Part shown: piece by piece, positions 42,800 to 51,569 of the stretch | Position numbering within the stretch: position 1 is the stretch's first letter | How the letters are laid out: each line of letters begins with the position of its first letter | From: Bacillota bacterium | GTDB lineage: Bacteria; Bacillota; Clostridia; Acetivibrionales; DTU013 | Assembly: GCA_023412915.1 (NCBI GenBank) | Contig: JAEZRE010000021.1 | Coordinates: 1 to 64,000 of the forward strand | DNA length: 64,000 nucleotides | Direction: 5' to 3' | The notes under the pieces: model-generated | Told to the model about the DNA's origin: nothing | Seen by the model: the letters and a program-made list of their open reading frames with translations, nothing else | The model's database searches: none | Made by a program: the position numbers and the translations under genes

Positions 42800-42997
42800 T
42801 CACCAGAGCTCGAGCCTTACGGTCTTGCACCTCGGACAGCCGAACAGGTAGGCTTCGTCGAGGTTTCCCTCTTCATCCGTGCGGTGAAATGTGTTGATAA
42901 GCTTGACAAACGACTCTTTACCATCGCTTACAAGTTTATTTTCCTTTGAGTTTTCATCGGGCTCGTTGTACCTGTAACCGCATACTGCACATTTCAT
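42800..42997 (-). CDS. Small zinc-ribbon-like protein
   Basis: 65 aa from ATG at 42997 (AGGAGGG eight nt upstream). MKCAVCGYRYNEPDENS opens with CxxC and the C-terminus supplies CPRC, which together could bind one zinc or a rubredoxin-like iron; the family is not recognised. The spacing between the pairs is about 50 residues. The region 42542-42799 beyond its stop contains only degenerate GC-rich sequence and no gene I can support. Confidence 0.7.
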   Translation of the reverse strand: MKCAVCGYRYNEPDENSKENKLVSDGKESFVKLINTFHRTDEEGNLDEAYLFGCPRCKTVRLELW

Positions 42998-43164
42998 AAG
43001 CTTCCCTCCTAAGTTCGTCAAAACAATGGACTGCGGGCTAGAATCATTTTAACGCAAGAAAATCCAAAATGCAACCTCCTTGAACTTTACTGCTGCGTAG
43101 TCTATAATCTTTTTGGACCAATGTCTGAATACGGCAGGCAGCATTAAAAAGGGGAGAAACAACT

Positions 43165-44571
43165 ATGAGCGGCACTGAAAAAATTTATGATGTAGCAATT
43201 ATAGGCTGCGGAACTGCAGGAATATTTGCCGGATATGAGCTGGTGGAAACCATGCCTTCGCTGAATGTGGTCATGATAGACCAGGGAGGCGACATATACG
43301 GCAGGAAATGCCCCATTGTCGATAAAAAAGTTCCGAGCTGTATCAACTGCACAAGCTGCGGCATAATGAACGGCTTCGGAGGCGCAGGAGCATACTCCGA
43401 CGGCAAGTTCAACTTCACTACGGAGTTCGGCGGCTGGCTCAGCGAATACTTATCGGATGCGGCCTGCATGGAGCTGTTTGAATACGTCGACAGCGTGAAC
43501 GTAAGGTTTGGGGCTACAACGGAACGTTTCAGCACAAAGAGCGAGGAAGCTTCAAGAATAGAAAAGCTGGCGCTTGAGAACGACCTGCACCTGCTGCACG
43601 CGGTCGTCAAGCATTTGGGTACGGAGAACAACCTGAAGATACTCATCAGGATCTACGAGTACCTCAAGGAGCGGCTGGAGATACGGTGCAAGACACAGGT
43701 AAAGAAAATAGTCCTCGAAGACGGCCTTTACACACTGCAGCTCGGGTCGGGCGAAGCTATCCGATGCAGATTTTTGATAAACGGCCCGGGGCGTTCGGGC
43801 GCCGAATGGTTCTCGCAGCAGTGCAGGGAACTCAAACTGAACCTTATAAACAACCAGGTAGACATAGGAGTCCGCGTCGAACTACCGGCAAGGGTGTTCG
43901 AGCATATTACGGACGCTGTTTACGAATCGAAGCTGAAATATAGAACTAAGCAGTACGGCGACATTGTGCGGACATTCTGCATGAACCCGTACGGGCATGT
44001 CGTTTCAGAAAATGTAGACGGTATAATCACGGTAAACGGGCACAGCTATACCGATCCTTCCCTTAGGAGCGAGAATACGAACTTCGCGCTGCTAGTCAGC
44101 AACAGGTTCACACAGCCGTTCACCGAGCCGTACCAATACGGCAAAAGGATCGCATCGCTTTCCAACATGCTTGGCGGAGGAGTGCTCGTACAGAGATTCG
44201 GTGACCTGGTCAAGGGCGTCAGGACCAACGATCACCGTCTCGCACAGAGCTTTACGACACCGACGCTGGACGCTACGCCCGGCGACCTGAGTCTTGTCCT
44301 TACAAAGAGGCATCTCGACAATATCATAGAAATGATATACGCTCTCGATAAAATAGCGCCCGGTACCGCGAACTACGATACGCTGCTTTACGGCGTCGAA
44401 GTAAAATTCTACAGCTCGCGGCTCGAATTGAACAGCGAGCTTGAAACGAAGCTGCCGAACATGTTTGCCATTGGGGACGGAGCCGGTATAACACGCGGTC
44501 TTTCCCAGGCTAGCGCCAGCGGAGTGCATGTGGCAAGGGTTATCAGGAGCAGGGTCGAGAACGAACGCTGA
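43165..44571 (+). CDS. FAD-dependent oxidoreductase (COG2509-type)
   Basis: 468 aa. N-terminal dinucleotide-binding IIGCGTAGIFAGYEL (about 10-24); a Cys-rich segment CPIVDKKVPSCINCTSCGIMNGFGGAGAYSDGKFNF (about 50-85) typical of this uncharacterised family; a C-terminal FAD motif MFAIGDGAGITRGLSQASASG (about 437-457). Family members are predicted FAD dehydrogenases of unknown substrate, often in anaerobes. ATG follows GGGGAGA. Convergent with thiT, stops one base apart. Confidence 0.9.
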   Translation: MSGTEKIYDVAIIGCGTAGIFAGYELVETMPSLNVVMIDQGGDIYGRKCPIVDKKVPSCINCTSCGIMNGFGGAGAYSDGKFNFTTEFGGWLSEYLSDAACMELFEYVDSVNVRFGATTERFSTKSEEASRIEKLALENDLHLLHAVVKHLGTENNLKILIRIYEYLKERLEIRCKTQVKKIVLEDGLYTLQLGSGEAIRCRFLINGPGRSGAEWFSQQCRELKLNLINNQVDIGVRVELPARVFEHITDAVYESKLKYRTKQYGDIVRTFCMNPYGHVVSENVDGIITVNGHSYTDPSLRSENTNFALLVSNRFTQPFTEPYQYGKRIASLSNMLGGGVLVQRFGDLVKGVRTNDHRLAQSFTTPTLDATPGDLSLVLTKRHLDNIIEMIYALDKIAPGTANYDTLLYGVEVKFYSSRLELNSELETKLPNMFAIGDGAGITRGLSQASASGVHVARVIRSRVENER

Positions 44572-44572
44572 C

Positions 44573-45112
44573 CTAAGCCTTAATCTGTTCCGGATCTGGC
44601 AGCTTGGCGAATTTCAATATCACAAGCGCCATGACAAGCGTAATTATCAACTCGGGGAGCAGGAACGTGCCGTTGTACAATATCGAATAGATGAGCGGCG
44701 ACTGCCCCTCGGGAGCGTAGCTTGCGTAGAATACCACTCCTGAGATCGTATGGCATAGAAAACGTCCGACTATGCCGGTAAATATACCGCCGATATATCC
44801 CGCGGTCGATTTCCGGAAGAAACCTGCCAGTCCGAGCATTCCGTATGCAAGCGGGTAATCGAGCAGTATCGAGACCGGATGCATTGAATAGAAGCCTCCG
44901 ATTAACAGGTCCAGGATGCCGTATATTGCTCCAACCAGTATACCTTTTTTACCACCCCACCTGAATGCGAAAATGAACAGGGGCACCATGCCTCCCAAGC
45001 TAACTGAACCGCCCATGGGCATTTTGAAAAGCTTTACAAACTCTCCCAGAATAACCGCCAAAGCTAACATCATCCCTGCTTCGGCGAGCATACGGGTATT
45101 TTTATTACGCAT
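44573..45112 (-). CDS. thiT: ThiT, thiamine-specific ECF transporter S component
   Basis: 179 aa with six hydrophobic helices. Family landmarks: LAEAGMMLALAVILGEFVKLFKMPMGGSVSLGGMVPLFIFAFRWG near the N-terminus (helix 1 and loop 1), GAIYGILDLLIGG, and the C-terminal YNGTFLLPELIITLVMALVI. ThiT binds thiamine with high affinity and works with a shared EcfAA'T module encoded elsewhere. A TPP riboswitch with terminator upstream confirms the assignment. RBS AGGAGG. Confidence 0.95.
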   Translation of the reverse strand: MRNKNTRMLAEAGMMLALAVILGEFVKLFKMPMGGSVSLGGMVPLFIFAFRWGGKKGILVGAIYGILDLLIGGFYSMHPVSILLDYPLAYGMLGLAGFFRKSTAGYIGGIFTGIVGRFLCHTISGVVFYASYAPEGQSPLIYSILYNGTFLLPELIITLVMALVILKFAKLPDPEQIKA

Positions 45113-45223
45113 ATCGATAAAACCTCCTGTTGTTTCTGGGCCTTTTCGGGAAAGACGCCCCCGCTTGACTTCGCGTCCGAAATCACACCCGCCGCACTTG
45201 CGTTATGTAACGGGCAATTAAAA

Positions 45224-45252
45224 ACCCTCTCATCTGAAACAGATAAGAGGGT
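45224..45252 (-). terminator. Riboswitch-linked terminator before thiT
   Basis: On the minus strand ACCCTCTTATCT pairs with AGATGAGAGGGT (one mismatch) around a 5-nt loop, followed by TTTTAATT. The 5' arm could instead pair with GGGAG sequence at the end of the aptamer, giving the on/off switch. Confidence 0.85.
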
Positions 45253-45272
45253 ATATGATGACTTTGCTACTA

Positions 45273-45360
45273 TACTCCCTCCGCCGGCATTATCCGTCTC
45301 AGGTTTGATGGGTCGGAACGATTCAGTTCCCTCTCAGCCGGATTTATCCAGCTCCCCAGA
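45273..45360 (-). ncRNA. TPP riboswitch (THI element)
   Basis: Minus-strand sequence carries the conserved THI blocks in order: GGGGAGCTGG, GGCTGAGAGGGAAC, GACCCATCAAACCTGA, and GGATAATGCCGGCGGAGGGAG. It lies directly upstream of a terminator and thiT; TPP binding should terminate transcription. Confidence 0.96.
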
Positions 45361-45380
45361 TTTTATTTTGTTATGAGTCA

Positions 45381-45409
45381 ATAATAGAGTATTGACCGGA
45401 CTATGTCAA
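45381..45409 (-). promoter_or_regulatory. thiT promoter
   Basis: Minus-strand TTGACA (45404-45409), 17-nt spacer, TATTAT (45381-45386), about 20 nt before the TPP aptamer. Confidence 0.75.
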
Positions 45410-45468
45410 TAGCCGCGCCGCATTATTTTTTGCTTCATTAAACTGCATTCATCAGTTACGTTTTGTTA

Positions 45469-47694
45469 TTACGCAACACTGAAATATTTGTCGATCATAT
45501 TGGATAAATCATTAAAGCGTAATGGTTTTGCAAGATAATCATCCATACCGGTGTTTATGCACAATTCTCTGTCACCCTTCATCGCATTTGCCGTAAGAGC
45601 TATAATTATTACATGCTCTCCGTTCGCTTTTTCTTTTTCCCGAATCGTTGAGGTTGCCTCAAGTCCATCTATTTCCGGCATTTGCATATCCATAAGTATG
45701 AGTTGATACTTATTTGACTCTAGCATTTGAAGAAGCATTTTACCATCGTCGGCATAATCGGCTTTAAGGTTTTTCTTAGCCAGAAATAGCTTTATCAACT
45801 CTTGATTTACCTTACTATCCTCGGCAACGATAATATTCAGATTGTTATTGGAGTTTGGACTATTGTTTGCAATGCTTTTTCTTGCAGGTTCTTTTGGCGC
45901 TTGTGCAAGTTCGAATGGGATCGAGAAAATGAAACTGCTGCCCGCTCCTATTTTACTTTCGACACGAATGTCCCCTTGCATCATTTCTATCAGGTTTTTC
46001 ACAATCGAAAGCCCCAGACCTGAACCGCCATATTTTCTGGTGGTGGAATTATCCAACTGCTTGAAGCTTTGAAACAATAAATCGATTTTTTCATCCGGAA
46101 TTCCGATTCCTGTATCGGAAACTATGAATTTGACCTTGGCACACGTATCATTTGTTTCCGTGACCTCGGCGCTGATAGTGATTTGTCCTTCCGCGGTGAA
46201 TTTTATTGAATTGCTTATTAGATTCGACAAAATTTGTTTTAGTCTTGTAGGGTCGCCGGATACATATTCCGGAAGCAGCCTGTCAAAATGCGTTTGCATT
46301 GAAATATTTTTATTCCGCGTATGAATAACAAATGTATCTACCGCCTCTTCCATAAGCTCCTTCAGATGAAATACCGTATGTTCAAGCTCAAGCTTTCCCG
46401 CTTCGATTTTAGAATAATCAAGAATATCATTTAGAAGGGAAAGAAGGCTTGTAGCCGAACTCATAAGAATTTTCAGATTCTTTTGCTGTTCTTCGGCAGG
46501 CATTTCGGTAGAATAAAGAATATCCGATATTCCTATAATTGCATTCATTGGGGTCCTGATTTCGTGGCTCATGTTGGCAAGAAATCTGCTTTTGGACTGG
46601 TTGGCGGCTTCCGCGGCTTTTTGTGAGGATTTTGCCTCGCATAACGCAAGTTCAAGCTCGCTTATATCCTTTAAAACGATAAGAGAACCCGTAAATTTTC
46701 CCTTTTTATTAAAAATCGGGTTTTTAAACAAGTAGAAATATTTGGTTTCATCGCCCACATTAATACATACTTTTTCATTTAGAAATTCCTGATCGGAAAG
46801 ATTGGGTGTAAAATCCTTAATGGCGCCAAAAACATCGATTACGGGCCTTCCGGTATAATCGCCGACGCTGGCGCCGCCAAAGACGCTATTGAAAAGCTTT
46901 AACGCCTGTTTATTGATTGCCAGTATAATGTTGCTTTTATCAAGAATAATTACGGAATCCTGCAGACTTTCAAATAGCTCTCCTTTGGCAATGGGAATTA
47001 CGTCGAACATCCTGAGCCTGAACAGGCAGAAAAAGCTTGAAAGACCTGTTAAACTGAAAGCAAGGGGAGTTATATCAATATTACCCGTACGAACTATATT
47101 AAAGTTTGAGATCATACTTAACATAAATGGGATTATCGCGGACAGCAGAAGAAAAATGGTCTGTCTCCTCGATGGAGCGGAATACTTCAATAAATCTGTA
47201 AGAAGATATATAACGCCGACAATTGTAAGAAAATAAATGTATATGATATTCAGCCAGAAGCCAATGCCATTTCCCAGAATCAAAATACTCCCCTGTACGG
47301 ATACCGAGCTGTAAAACAAAAAGTGATATTGGTTCGTGGCCAACAGCAGGAAAAACATAAAAGCTATCGATAATAAAGGCAGAGCCCTTTTCATTTTAAA
47401 AAAAGACGATTTCTTGGTATGTTCATATGTAAGCGCAAGAAAAGAGACCGGGATCAGTTCAACTCCAATATACCGAAGGTTTGAAACGAACAATTTGTCG
47501 GAAAAGCCCTGAAAGACAAAGACGAGCACTTGAAAAAAAGATGCGATAGCAACAGACAAAAGAAGGATGCCTAAAGGTAGAGCCCCCAAAGCAGGTCTGC
47601 GCCTGAAACAGGAAATTGAAGTAATCAGGCACATTGCTATTGAAATACACAGAATTACCGCGTAGATACTTAAACTATCTATTCGCACAACCAT
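45469..47694 (-). CDS. Hybrid sensor histidine kinase/response regulator
   Basis: 741 aa. Seven hydrophobic helices (residues 1-235) of the 7TM histidine-kinase sensor type; a PAS domain (about 240-350, QDSVIILDKSNIILAINKQALKLF); HisKA with FLANMSHEIRTPMNAIIG (His near 376); HATPase_c with ILSNLISNSIKFTAEG and GSGLGLSIVKNL; then a C-terminal receiver domain (about 620-741) with DSKVNQEL, phospho-acceptor LILMDMQMPEIDG and TANAMKGDRE. No separate output partner is adjacent, so phosphotransfer would go to a distant Hpt or regulator. Confidence 0.94.
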   Translation of the reverse strand: MVVRIDSLSIYAVILCISIAMCLITSISCFRRRPALGALPLGILLLSVAIASFFQVLVFVFQGFSDKLFVSNLRYIGVELIPVSFLALTYEHTKKSSFFKMKRALPLLSIAFMFFLLLATNQYHFLFYSSVSVQGSILILGNGIGFWLNIIYIYFLTIVGVIYLLTDLLKYSAPSRRQTIFLLLSAIIPFMLSMISNFNIVRTGNIDITPLAFSLTGLSSFFCLFRLRMFDVIPIAKGELFESLQDSVIILDKSNIILAINKQALKLFNSVFGGASVGDYTGRPVIDVFGAIKDFTPNLSDQEFLNEKVCINVGDETKYFYLFKNPIFNKKGKFTGSLIVLKDISELELALCEAKSSQKAAEAANQSKSRFLANMSHEIRTPMNAIIGISDILYSTEMPAEEQQKNLKILMSSATSLLSLLNDILDYSKIEAGKLELEHTVFHLKELMEEAVDTFVIHTRNKNISMQTHFDRLLPEYVSGDPTRLKQILSNLISNSIKFTAEGQITISAEVTETNDTCAKVKFIVSDTGIGIPDEKIDLLFQSFKQLDNSTTRKYGGSGLGLSIVKNLIEMMQGDIRVESKIGAGSSFIFSIPFELAQAPKEPARKSIANNSPNSNNNLNIIVAEDSKVNQELIKLFLAKKNLKADYADDGKMLLQMLESNKYQLILMDMQMPEIDGLEATSTIREKEKANGEHVIIIALTANAMKGDRELCINTGMDDYLAKPLRFNDLSNMIDKYFSVA

Positions 47695-47800
47695 GACTTA
47701 TTAAACCTCTTATCTGTCACTTGATAATATCCAACTCAAGCCGCCCAAAAATACAAAAATCCGCTGTTAATTGCAAATTTTCACTCTCATTATATCAAAG

Positions 47801-47828
47801 ATACTTGGAAATTTACATTTCCAAGTAT
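47801..47828. promoter_or_regulatory. Perfect 28-bp palindrome at the hybrid kinase promoter
   Basis: ATACTTGGAAAT and ATTTCCAAGTAT are exact inverted repeats separated by TTAC. It overlaps the -35 position of a minus-strand TATAAT (47789-47794), about 100 nt upstream of the kinase gene. It could be an operator, or a hairpin terminating queT read-through, but no U-tract follows on the minus strand. Confidence 0.5.
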
Positions 47829-47885
47829 TTTATTTACAAAAACTCTTATTCATTTCACTTTTCGGTAAAACCCTGCTTTTCCATC

Positions 47886-48395
47886 TTATTTTTTTCCAAA
47901 TAACCTTGCCTTTTGCTTTTCAAGCAGCAGTAGCAGAGGGTAGCCAAGCCCGTAGCACGCAATCAGCTCTCCCAGGGCAACAAAGCCCATGGTGGCAAAA
48001 AGCGGCGCTTGTATGGAAAAATTGAGCACAAAAGCAACTACGACGGCGTTGACTATGACAGGGGGCAGCGGCGCCAGAAATTTACGCGGCATCTTCCATG
48101 TCAGCCAGGCCGCCGTTAGCGTTGCTAGGCTCCCGAACAGTATGTCGTACGGTCCCGCCCCGACGAATATGTTTGCTATGATGCAGCCTGCAAACAAACC
48201 CGGGATGGCTGCCGGAGTAAAAAACGCCAGTACCGTGAGCGCTTCGGAGATTCTTACCTGTATTTGCCCCGACCCGCCGGGAATAAGTATTGTAAGCGCT
48301 GCGTACATTGCTCCGATGATTGCCGCTTCGGCTATAAACCTTACCGGAGTCCTGCTTTTTCTGATTTCCTTGCCGCTTTTGCTGTTCTGGTCCAT
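47886..48395 (-). CDS. queT: QueT, queuosine-precursor ECF transporter S component
   Basis: 169 aa with five to six hydrophobic helices. QueT/DUF988 landmarks: IIGAMYAALTILIPGGSGQIQVRISEALTVLAFFTPAAIPGLFAGCIIANIF. The family imports preQ1/preQ0-type 7-deazaguanine precursors for tRNA queuosine, using the shared ECF module. A preQ1-I riboswitch and terminator in its leader support this. RBS AAAGGA. Confidence 0.95.
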   Translation of the reverse strand: MDQNSKSGKEIRKSRTPVRFIAEAAIIGAMYAALTILIPGGSGQIQVRISEALTVLAFFTPAAIPGLFAGCIIANIFVGAGPYDILFGSLATLTAAWLTWKMPRKFLAPLPPVIVNAVVVAFVLNFSIQAPLFATMGFVALGELIACYGLGYPLLLLLEKQKARLFGKK

Positions 48396-48475
48396 TTCAG
48401 TATCCTTTCGTTGTTCTCCAACCGCTGAGTCCGCTTGACAAAGCTGCCCTGCCGGGTAGACTGCAAAGACATACC

Positions 48476-48500
48476 AAATAAAAAAGGAGCTATCGCTCCC
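48476..48500 (-). terminator. Terminator in the queT leader
   Basis: Minus strand GGGAGC-GATA-GCTCC followed by TTTTTTATTTGG; located about 80 nt before the queT start and about 100 nt after the preQ1 aptamer. Confidence 0.8.
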
Positions 48501-48597
48501 GTATGCCTACTTTAAACAGATATGATACCGTCGATCTTCATACAAGACTTATATTCGAACATAAGCCCGTAATCCCGATCGGATGCGGCAATCATAG

Positions 48598-48640
48598 CCC
48601 CGTAGTTTTGTTTACAGACAGGATGGTTTCGAACTGTCCT
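48598..48640 (-). ncRNA. preQ1-I riboswitch (type II-like)
   Basis: Minus strand: stem AGGACAG/CTGTC around loop TTCGAAACCATC, then an A-rich tail TGTAAACAAAACTACGG. The tail and the CC of the loop that would pair with the terminal GG match the architecture of the Thermoanaerobacter-type preQ1-I aptamer (hairpin plus ...AACAAAAC... tail forming a pseudoknot). It begins about 8 nt from the predicted transcription start. Confidence 0.8.
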
Positions 48641-48654
48641 ATTTATTTTTCTAC

Positions 48655-48683
48655 ATTATATCAGAATGGGCCGCAGACTGCAA
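48655..48683 (-). promoter_or_regulatory. queT promoter
   Basis: Minus-strand TTGCAG (48678-48683), 17-nt spacer, TATAAT (48655-48660). It lies in the gap after rnfB, so queT is transcribed separately from the rnf operon. No clear terminator is visible after rnfB. Confidence 0.75.
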
Positions 48684-48817
48684 CGTTTTGCCGGCAAGCC
48701 CACCCTGAACACCTTGATGTACGCGAATTGCCGCAATCCCGGCATTGACGGTATGCTTTTCTGATTCCGAAAGTCTGATTCTCAAAGGCGGCGGCTTTTT
48801 CAGACAGGCGGCAGCGT

Positions 48818-49618
48818 TCAATCGCCGAAATCCATTACCCTGATTGCCATGGTCGGGCATGCCTTGGTACATTCGCCGCAGTTGCTGCATTTGCTGTAAT
48901 CGATCTTTGCAAGCGAGCCTTCCATACTGATTGCGGAATAGCTGCAAGCCTTGACACATTTTGTGCACCCGATGCAGCCGACTTCGCAGTTGCTTTTGGT
49001 CACAGGCCCCTTGTCCTTCGAACGGCACATGACTGAGTATTTCTTGTCCTTCGGTATTATTTCTATCAGCTTCTTCGGACAAGCTGCAACACATTTCCCG
49101 CATGCCTTGCACCGGTCTTCTATGACCCTGGCGATTCCGCCGGTCATGTCTATTGCTTCGAACGGGCAGGCTTTTACGCAGTCGCCGTGCCCCAGACAGC
49201 CGTATGAACAGGCTTTATGCCCGCCGTAAAGCTGTGCGGCAGCAGAACAGCTGTCTATACCGTTGTACTCGTACTTTTCCTTGCTAACGCTGCAGCGTCC
49301 GTTGCACAATATCCTGGCAGCGGCTCTTTTGACTTCCTCGGCTTCGGCGCCCATTATAGCCGCCACTTTTCCGGCGACCTCACTGCCGCCCACAGGACAG
49401 CAATTCGTTTCAACGCCCTGCGTCACAACCGCGTCCGCGTAGGAATCGCAGCCCGCATAGCCGCAGCCTCCGCAGTTGGCTCCGGGAAGCGCTTCTCTGA
49501 TCCTGACCACCCTTTCGTCGACTTTTACTGCAAATACCTTCGACGCGTAGGACAGACCAATGCCGAAAACCAAGCCGAGACCGCTTATCACTAATATCGC
49601 AGCAATTATATCACCCAT
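48818..49618 (-). CDS. rnfB: Rnf complex subunit RnfB
   Basis: 266 aa. One N-terminal membrane helix (IIAAILVISGLGLVFGIGLSYAS), a Cys cluster domain CGGCGYAGC plus downstream Cys (about 48-75), then several ferredoxin-type 4Fe-4S motifs: CLGHGDCVKACPF, CKACGKCVAACPK, CIGCTKCVKACSY and CSNCGECTKACPT. RnfB takes electrons from reduced ferredoxin. Last gene of rnfCDGEAB. Confidence 0.95.
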   Translation of the reverse strand: MGDIIAAILVISGLGLVFGIGLSYASKVFAVKVDERVVRIREALPGANCGGCGYAGCDSYADAVVTQGVETNCCPVGGSEVAGKVAAIMGAEAEEVKRAAARILCNGRCSVSKEKYEYNGIDSCSAAAQLYGGHKACSYGCLGHGDCVKACPFEAIDMTGGIARVIEDRCKACGKCVAACPKKLIEIIPKDKKYSVMCRSKDKGPVTKSNCEVGCIGCTKCVKACSYSAISMEGSLAKIDYSKCSNCGECTKACPTMAIRVMDFGD

Positions 49619-49717
49619 GCTTCAACCCTCCGGTCAAACTTTTCAACTATCTTCAGCAAACAGCCGGTTCGAGACCGGTAACCCACTTCGTTCAATACTT
49701 TTACAAAATTACCCGAA

Positions 49718-50299
49718 CTACTTAAGCAGTCCCTGAAAGCCTAAAAATGCAAGCGAAACCAAGGATGCCGAAATCAGCGATATGGGAAAGCCCTGAAGGC
49801 ATTTCGGCACAATGGCCGTTTCGAGGCGCTCCCTGATACCTGCGAAAAGCACTATTGCCAATGTAAAACCCACTCCTGAAAATGCGCCGTTGAAAACTGA
49901 AATAACAAAATTGTTGCCGCTCTCGACATTAAGAAGCGTAACGCCAAGTACGGCGCAGTTGGTCGTAATCAACGGAAGGTAAATGCCCAAAGCCTTGTAA
50001 AGTCCCTGGCTAGTTTTTTGCAGCACCATTTCGACTAACTGAACGAGCGCGGCGATTACCAGTATAAAAGCGATCGTCTGCAAATATTCCAGCTTCAGAG
50101 GCTTCAGTATGAATTCCTGTACGAGCCAGGCGGCCGCGGACGCCAGCGTCATGACAAATATGACCGCCACGCCCATACCTGCGGCTGTCTTAATTTTCTT
50201 GGAGACTCCCAGGAAAGGACATATTCCTAAAAACTTAACTACAACGAAGTTATTTATGAAAACAGCTGATATAAATGTGATCAAAATACTTTGAAGCAT
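49718..50299 (-). CDS. rnfA: Rnf complex subunit RnfA
   Basis: 193 aa integral membrane protein with six helices; opens FISAVFINNFVVVKFLGICPFLGVSKKIKTAAGMGVAVIFVM, the RnfA/NqrE signature containing the conserved intramembrane Cys. It forms, with RnfE, the membrane-embedded iron-cluster site of the Na+/H+-pumping complex. It starts 2 nt before the rnfE stop region (RBS AAAGGAGG lies in the rnfE end). Confidence 0.96.
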   Translation of the reverse strand: MLQSILITFISAVFINNFVVVKFLGICPFLGVSKKIKTAAGMGVAVIFVMTLASAAAWLVQEFILKPLKLEYLQTIAFILVIAALVQLVEMVLQKTSQGLYKALGIYLPLITTNCAVLGVTLLNVESGNNFVISVFNGAFSGVGFTLAIVLFAGIRERLETAIVPKCLQGFPISLISASLVSLAFLGFQGLLK

Positions 50300-50301
50300 T
50301 G

Positions 50302-50982
50302 TTATTCAGCCTCCTTTCCCGTTACCGCCAGGCTGCATTCCGCATGGCAGCCTTGACAGCCTGCGGAATGAGTTCCGCAGCCGGATTTCAAGGTTTGCCT
50401 GTTTGTTACGAGATTGACCAGGCCTATTGCAAGACCGAATATCAGGAAGCCTCCCGGAGGAAGGATCATTGCAAGTGCTGGGCTTGCATTAGCCCCGAAA
50501 AGCTGTAGTCCGAATATGCTTCCGTTGCCAAGTATCTCTCGGACGCTCCCGATTGCCGTAATCGCCAGGGTAAATCCGACACCCATTCCCAGTCCGTCTA
50601 CAGCCGAGTCCAGAACAGGGTTCTTCGACGCGTATGATTCTGCCCTGGCCATGATAATGCAATTTACGACGATGAGCGGTATATATATGCCGAGCGACTT
50701 GTCAAGCGATGGTACGTAAGCCTTCAGCAGCATCTGCACGATCGTGACGAAGCCTGCTATGACCGTGACGAAAGCCGGCATTCTTACCTTCCCGGGGATG
50801 AATTTCCTAAGCAGCGATATGACCGTATTCGAGCCGATCAATACCGCTGTGGTCGAAAGCCCCATGCCTATGCCGTTTATCGCGGAGGTCGTTATTGCAA
50901 GTGTCGGACATGCTCCCAGCACAAGGCGGAAAGTAGGATTTTCATTTATGATACCGTTTTTTAGTATATTGAACAGTTTCAT
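50302..50982 (-). CDS. rnfE: Rnf complex subunit RnfE
   Basis: 226 aa, six membrane helices; the N-terminal NGIINENPTFRLVLGACPTLAITTSAINGIGMG matches RnfE/NqrD, homologous and inverted relative to RnfA. A short Cys-rich cytoplasmic tail (GCGTHSAGCQGCHAEC) is unusual in its density of cysteines and may be worth comparing. Overlaps rnfG by 4 nt. Confidence 0.95.
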   Translation of the reverse strand: MKLFNILKNGIINENPTFRLVLGACPTLAITTSAINGIGMGLSTTAVLIGSNTVISLLRKFIPGKVRMPAFVTVIAGFVTIVQMLLKAYVPSLDKSLGIYIPLIVVNCIIMARAESYASKNPVLDSAVDGLGMGVGFTLAITAIGSVREILGNGSIFGLQLFGANASPALAMILPPGGFLIFGLAIGLVNLVTNRQTLKSGCGTHSAGCQGCHAECSLAVTGKEAE

Positions 50983-51569
50983 TTCGTATCGCCTCCGCCC
51001 TGCTCCTGCAGTAATTTTTTTGCCATTTCGGCCGATGCCGTAACAGCGCTCGTCACAGCCTTCGAGCTGATCGTGGCTCCACTTACGGCCTGTATTTCAT
51101 CATCCGCCCTGGGCGGCACTTTGACTACCTCTATGCTGTTATCAATGCCTTTACCGGTATATTGGTCCGTGAAAAAGTTTTCTGCGGTCTTGCTTCCGAG
51201 ACCCGGCGTTTCTTCGTTTGCGCCAATTCTAACGCCGGATATCCTGCCGTCGCCGCCGACGCCTACGGTCACCGCTATCTCTCCGCCGTATCCCGATGGG
51301 TAGGCGCTGAAGACGTATCCTACAAATTTATCCTGACTGTATGCAGCGTAAGCTTCTCTTATCATAGGGCTGTATTCCACGCCTTCCTGGACTCCAAGCT
51401 TTTTGAAGCTGTCAGCCTCGTTCATTACCTGCCTTCTTTGCTCCTCCGCATCCTTCTGAATCCTCTGTGCTATCGTATCTTTTGTGGTGTTATTTACGAA
51501 TGCAAGGCAAAAGGCTGTAATCAGGCAAATGATAAAAAGCGATATCGAAGGTTTTATCATATCACGCAT
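50979..51569 (-). CDS. rnfG: Rnf complex subunit RnfG (covalent FMN)
   Basis: 196 aa. One N-terminal membrane helix (ISLFIICLITAFCLAFVNNTT) and an FMN-binding domain with the flavinylation motif SGATISSKAVTSAV, where the Thr carries FMN by phosphoester bond. Electron carrier between the cytoplasmic and membrane modules. Overlaps rnfD by 8 nt. Confidence 0.95.
   Translation of the reverse strand: MRDMIKPSISLFIICLITAFCLAFVNNTTKDTIAQRIQKDAEEQRRQVMNEADSFKKLGVQEGVEYSPMIREAYAAYSQDKFVGYVFSAYPSGYGGEIAVTVGVGGDGRISGVRIGANEETPGLGSKTAENFFTDQYTGKGIDNSIEVVKVPPRADDEIQAVSGATISSKAVTSAVTASAEMAKKLLQEQGGGDTK

Noticed and set aside
48651..49112. Minus-strand reading frame of 153 codons covering the queT promoter and rnfB end
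   Set aside because: It overlaps rnfB out of frame and lacks an RBS; rnfB ferredoxin motifs identify the true frame.
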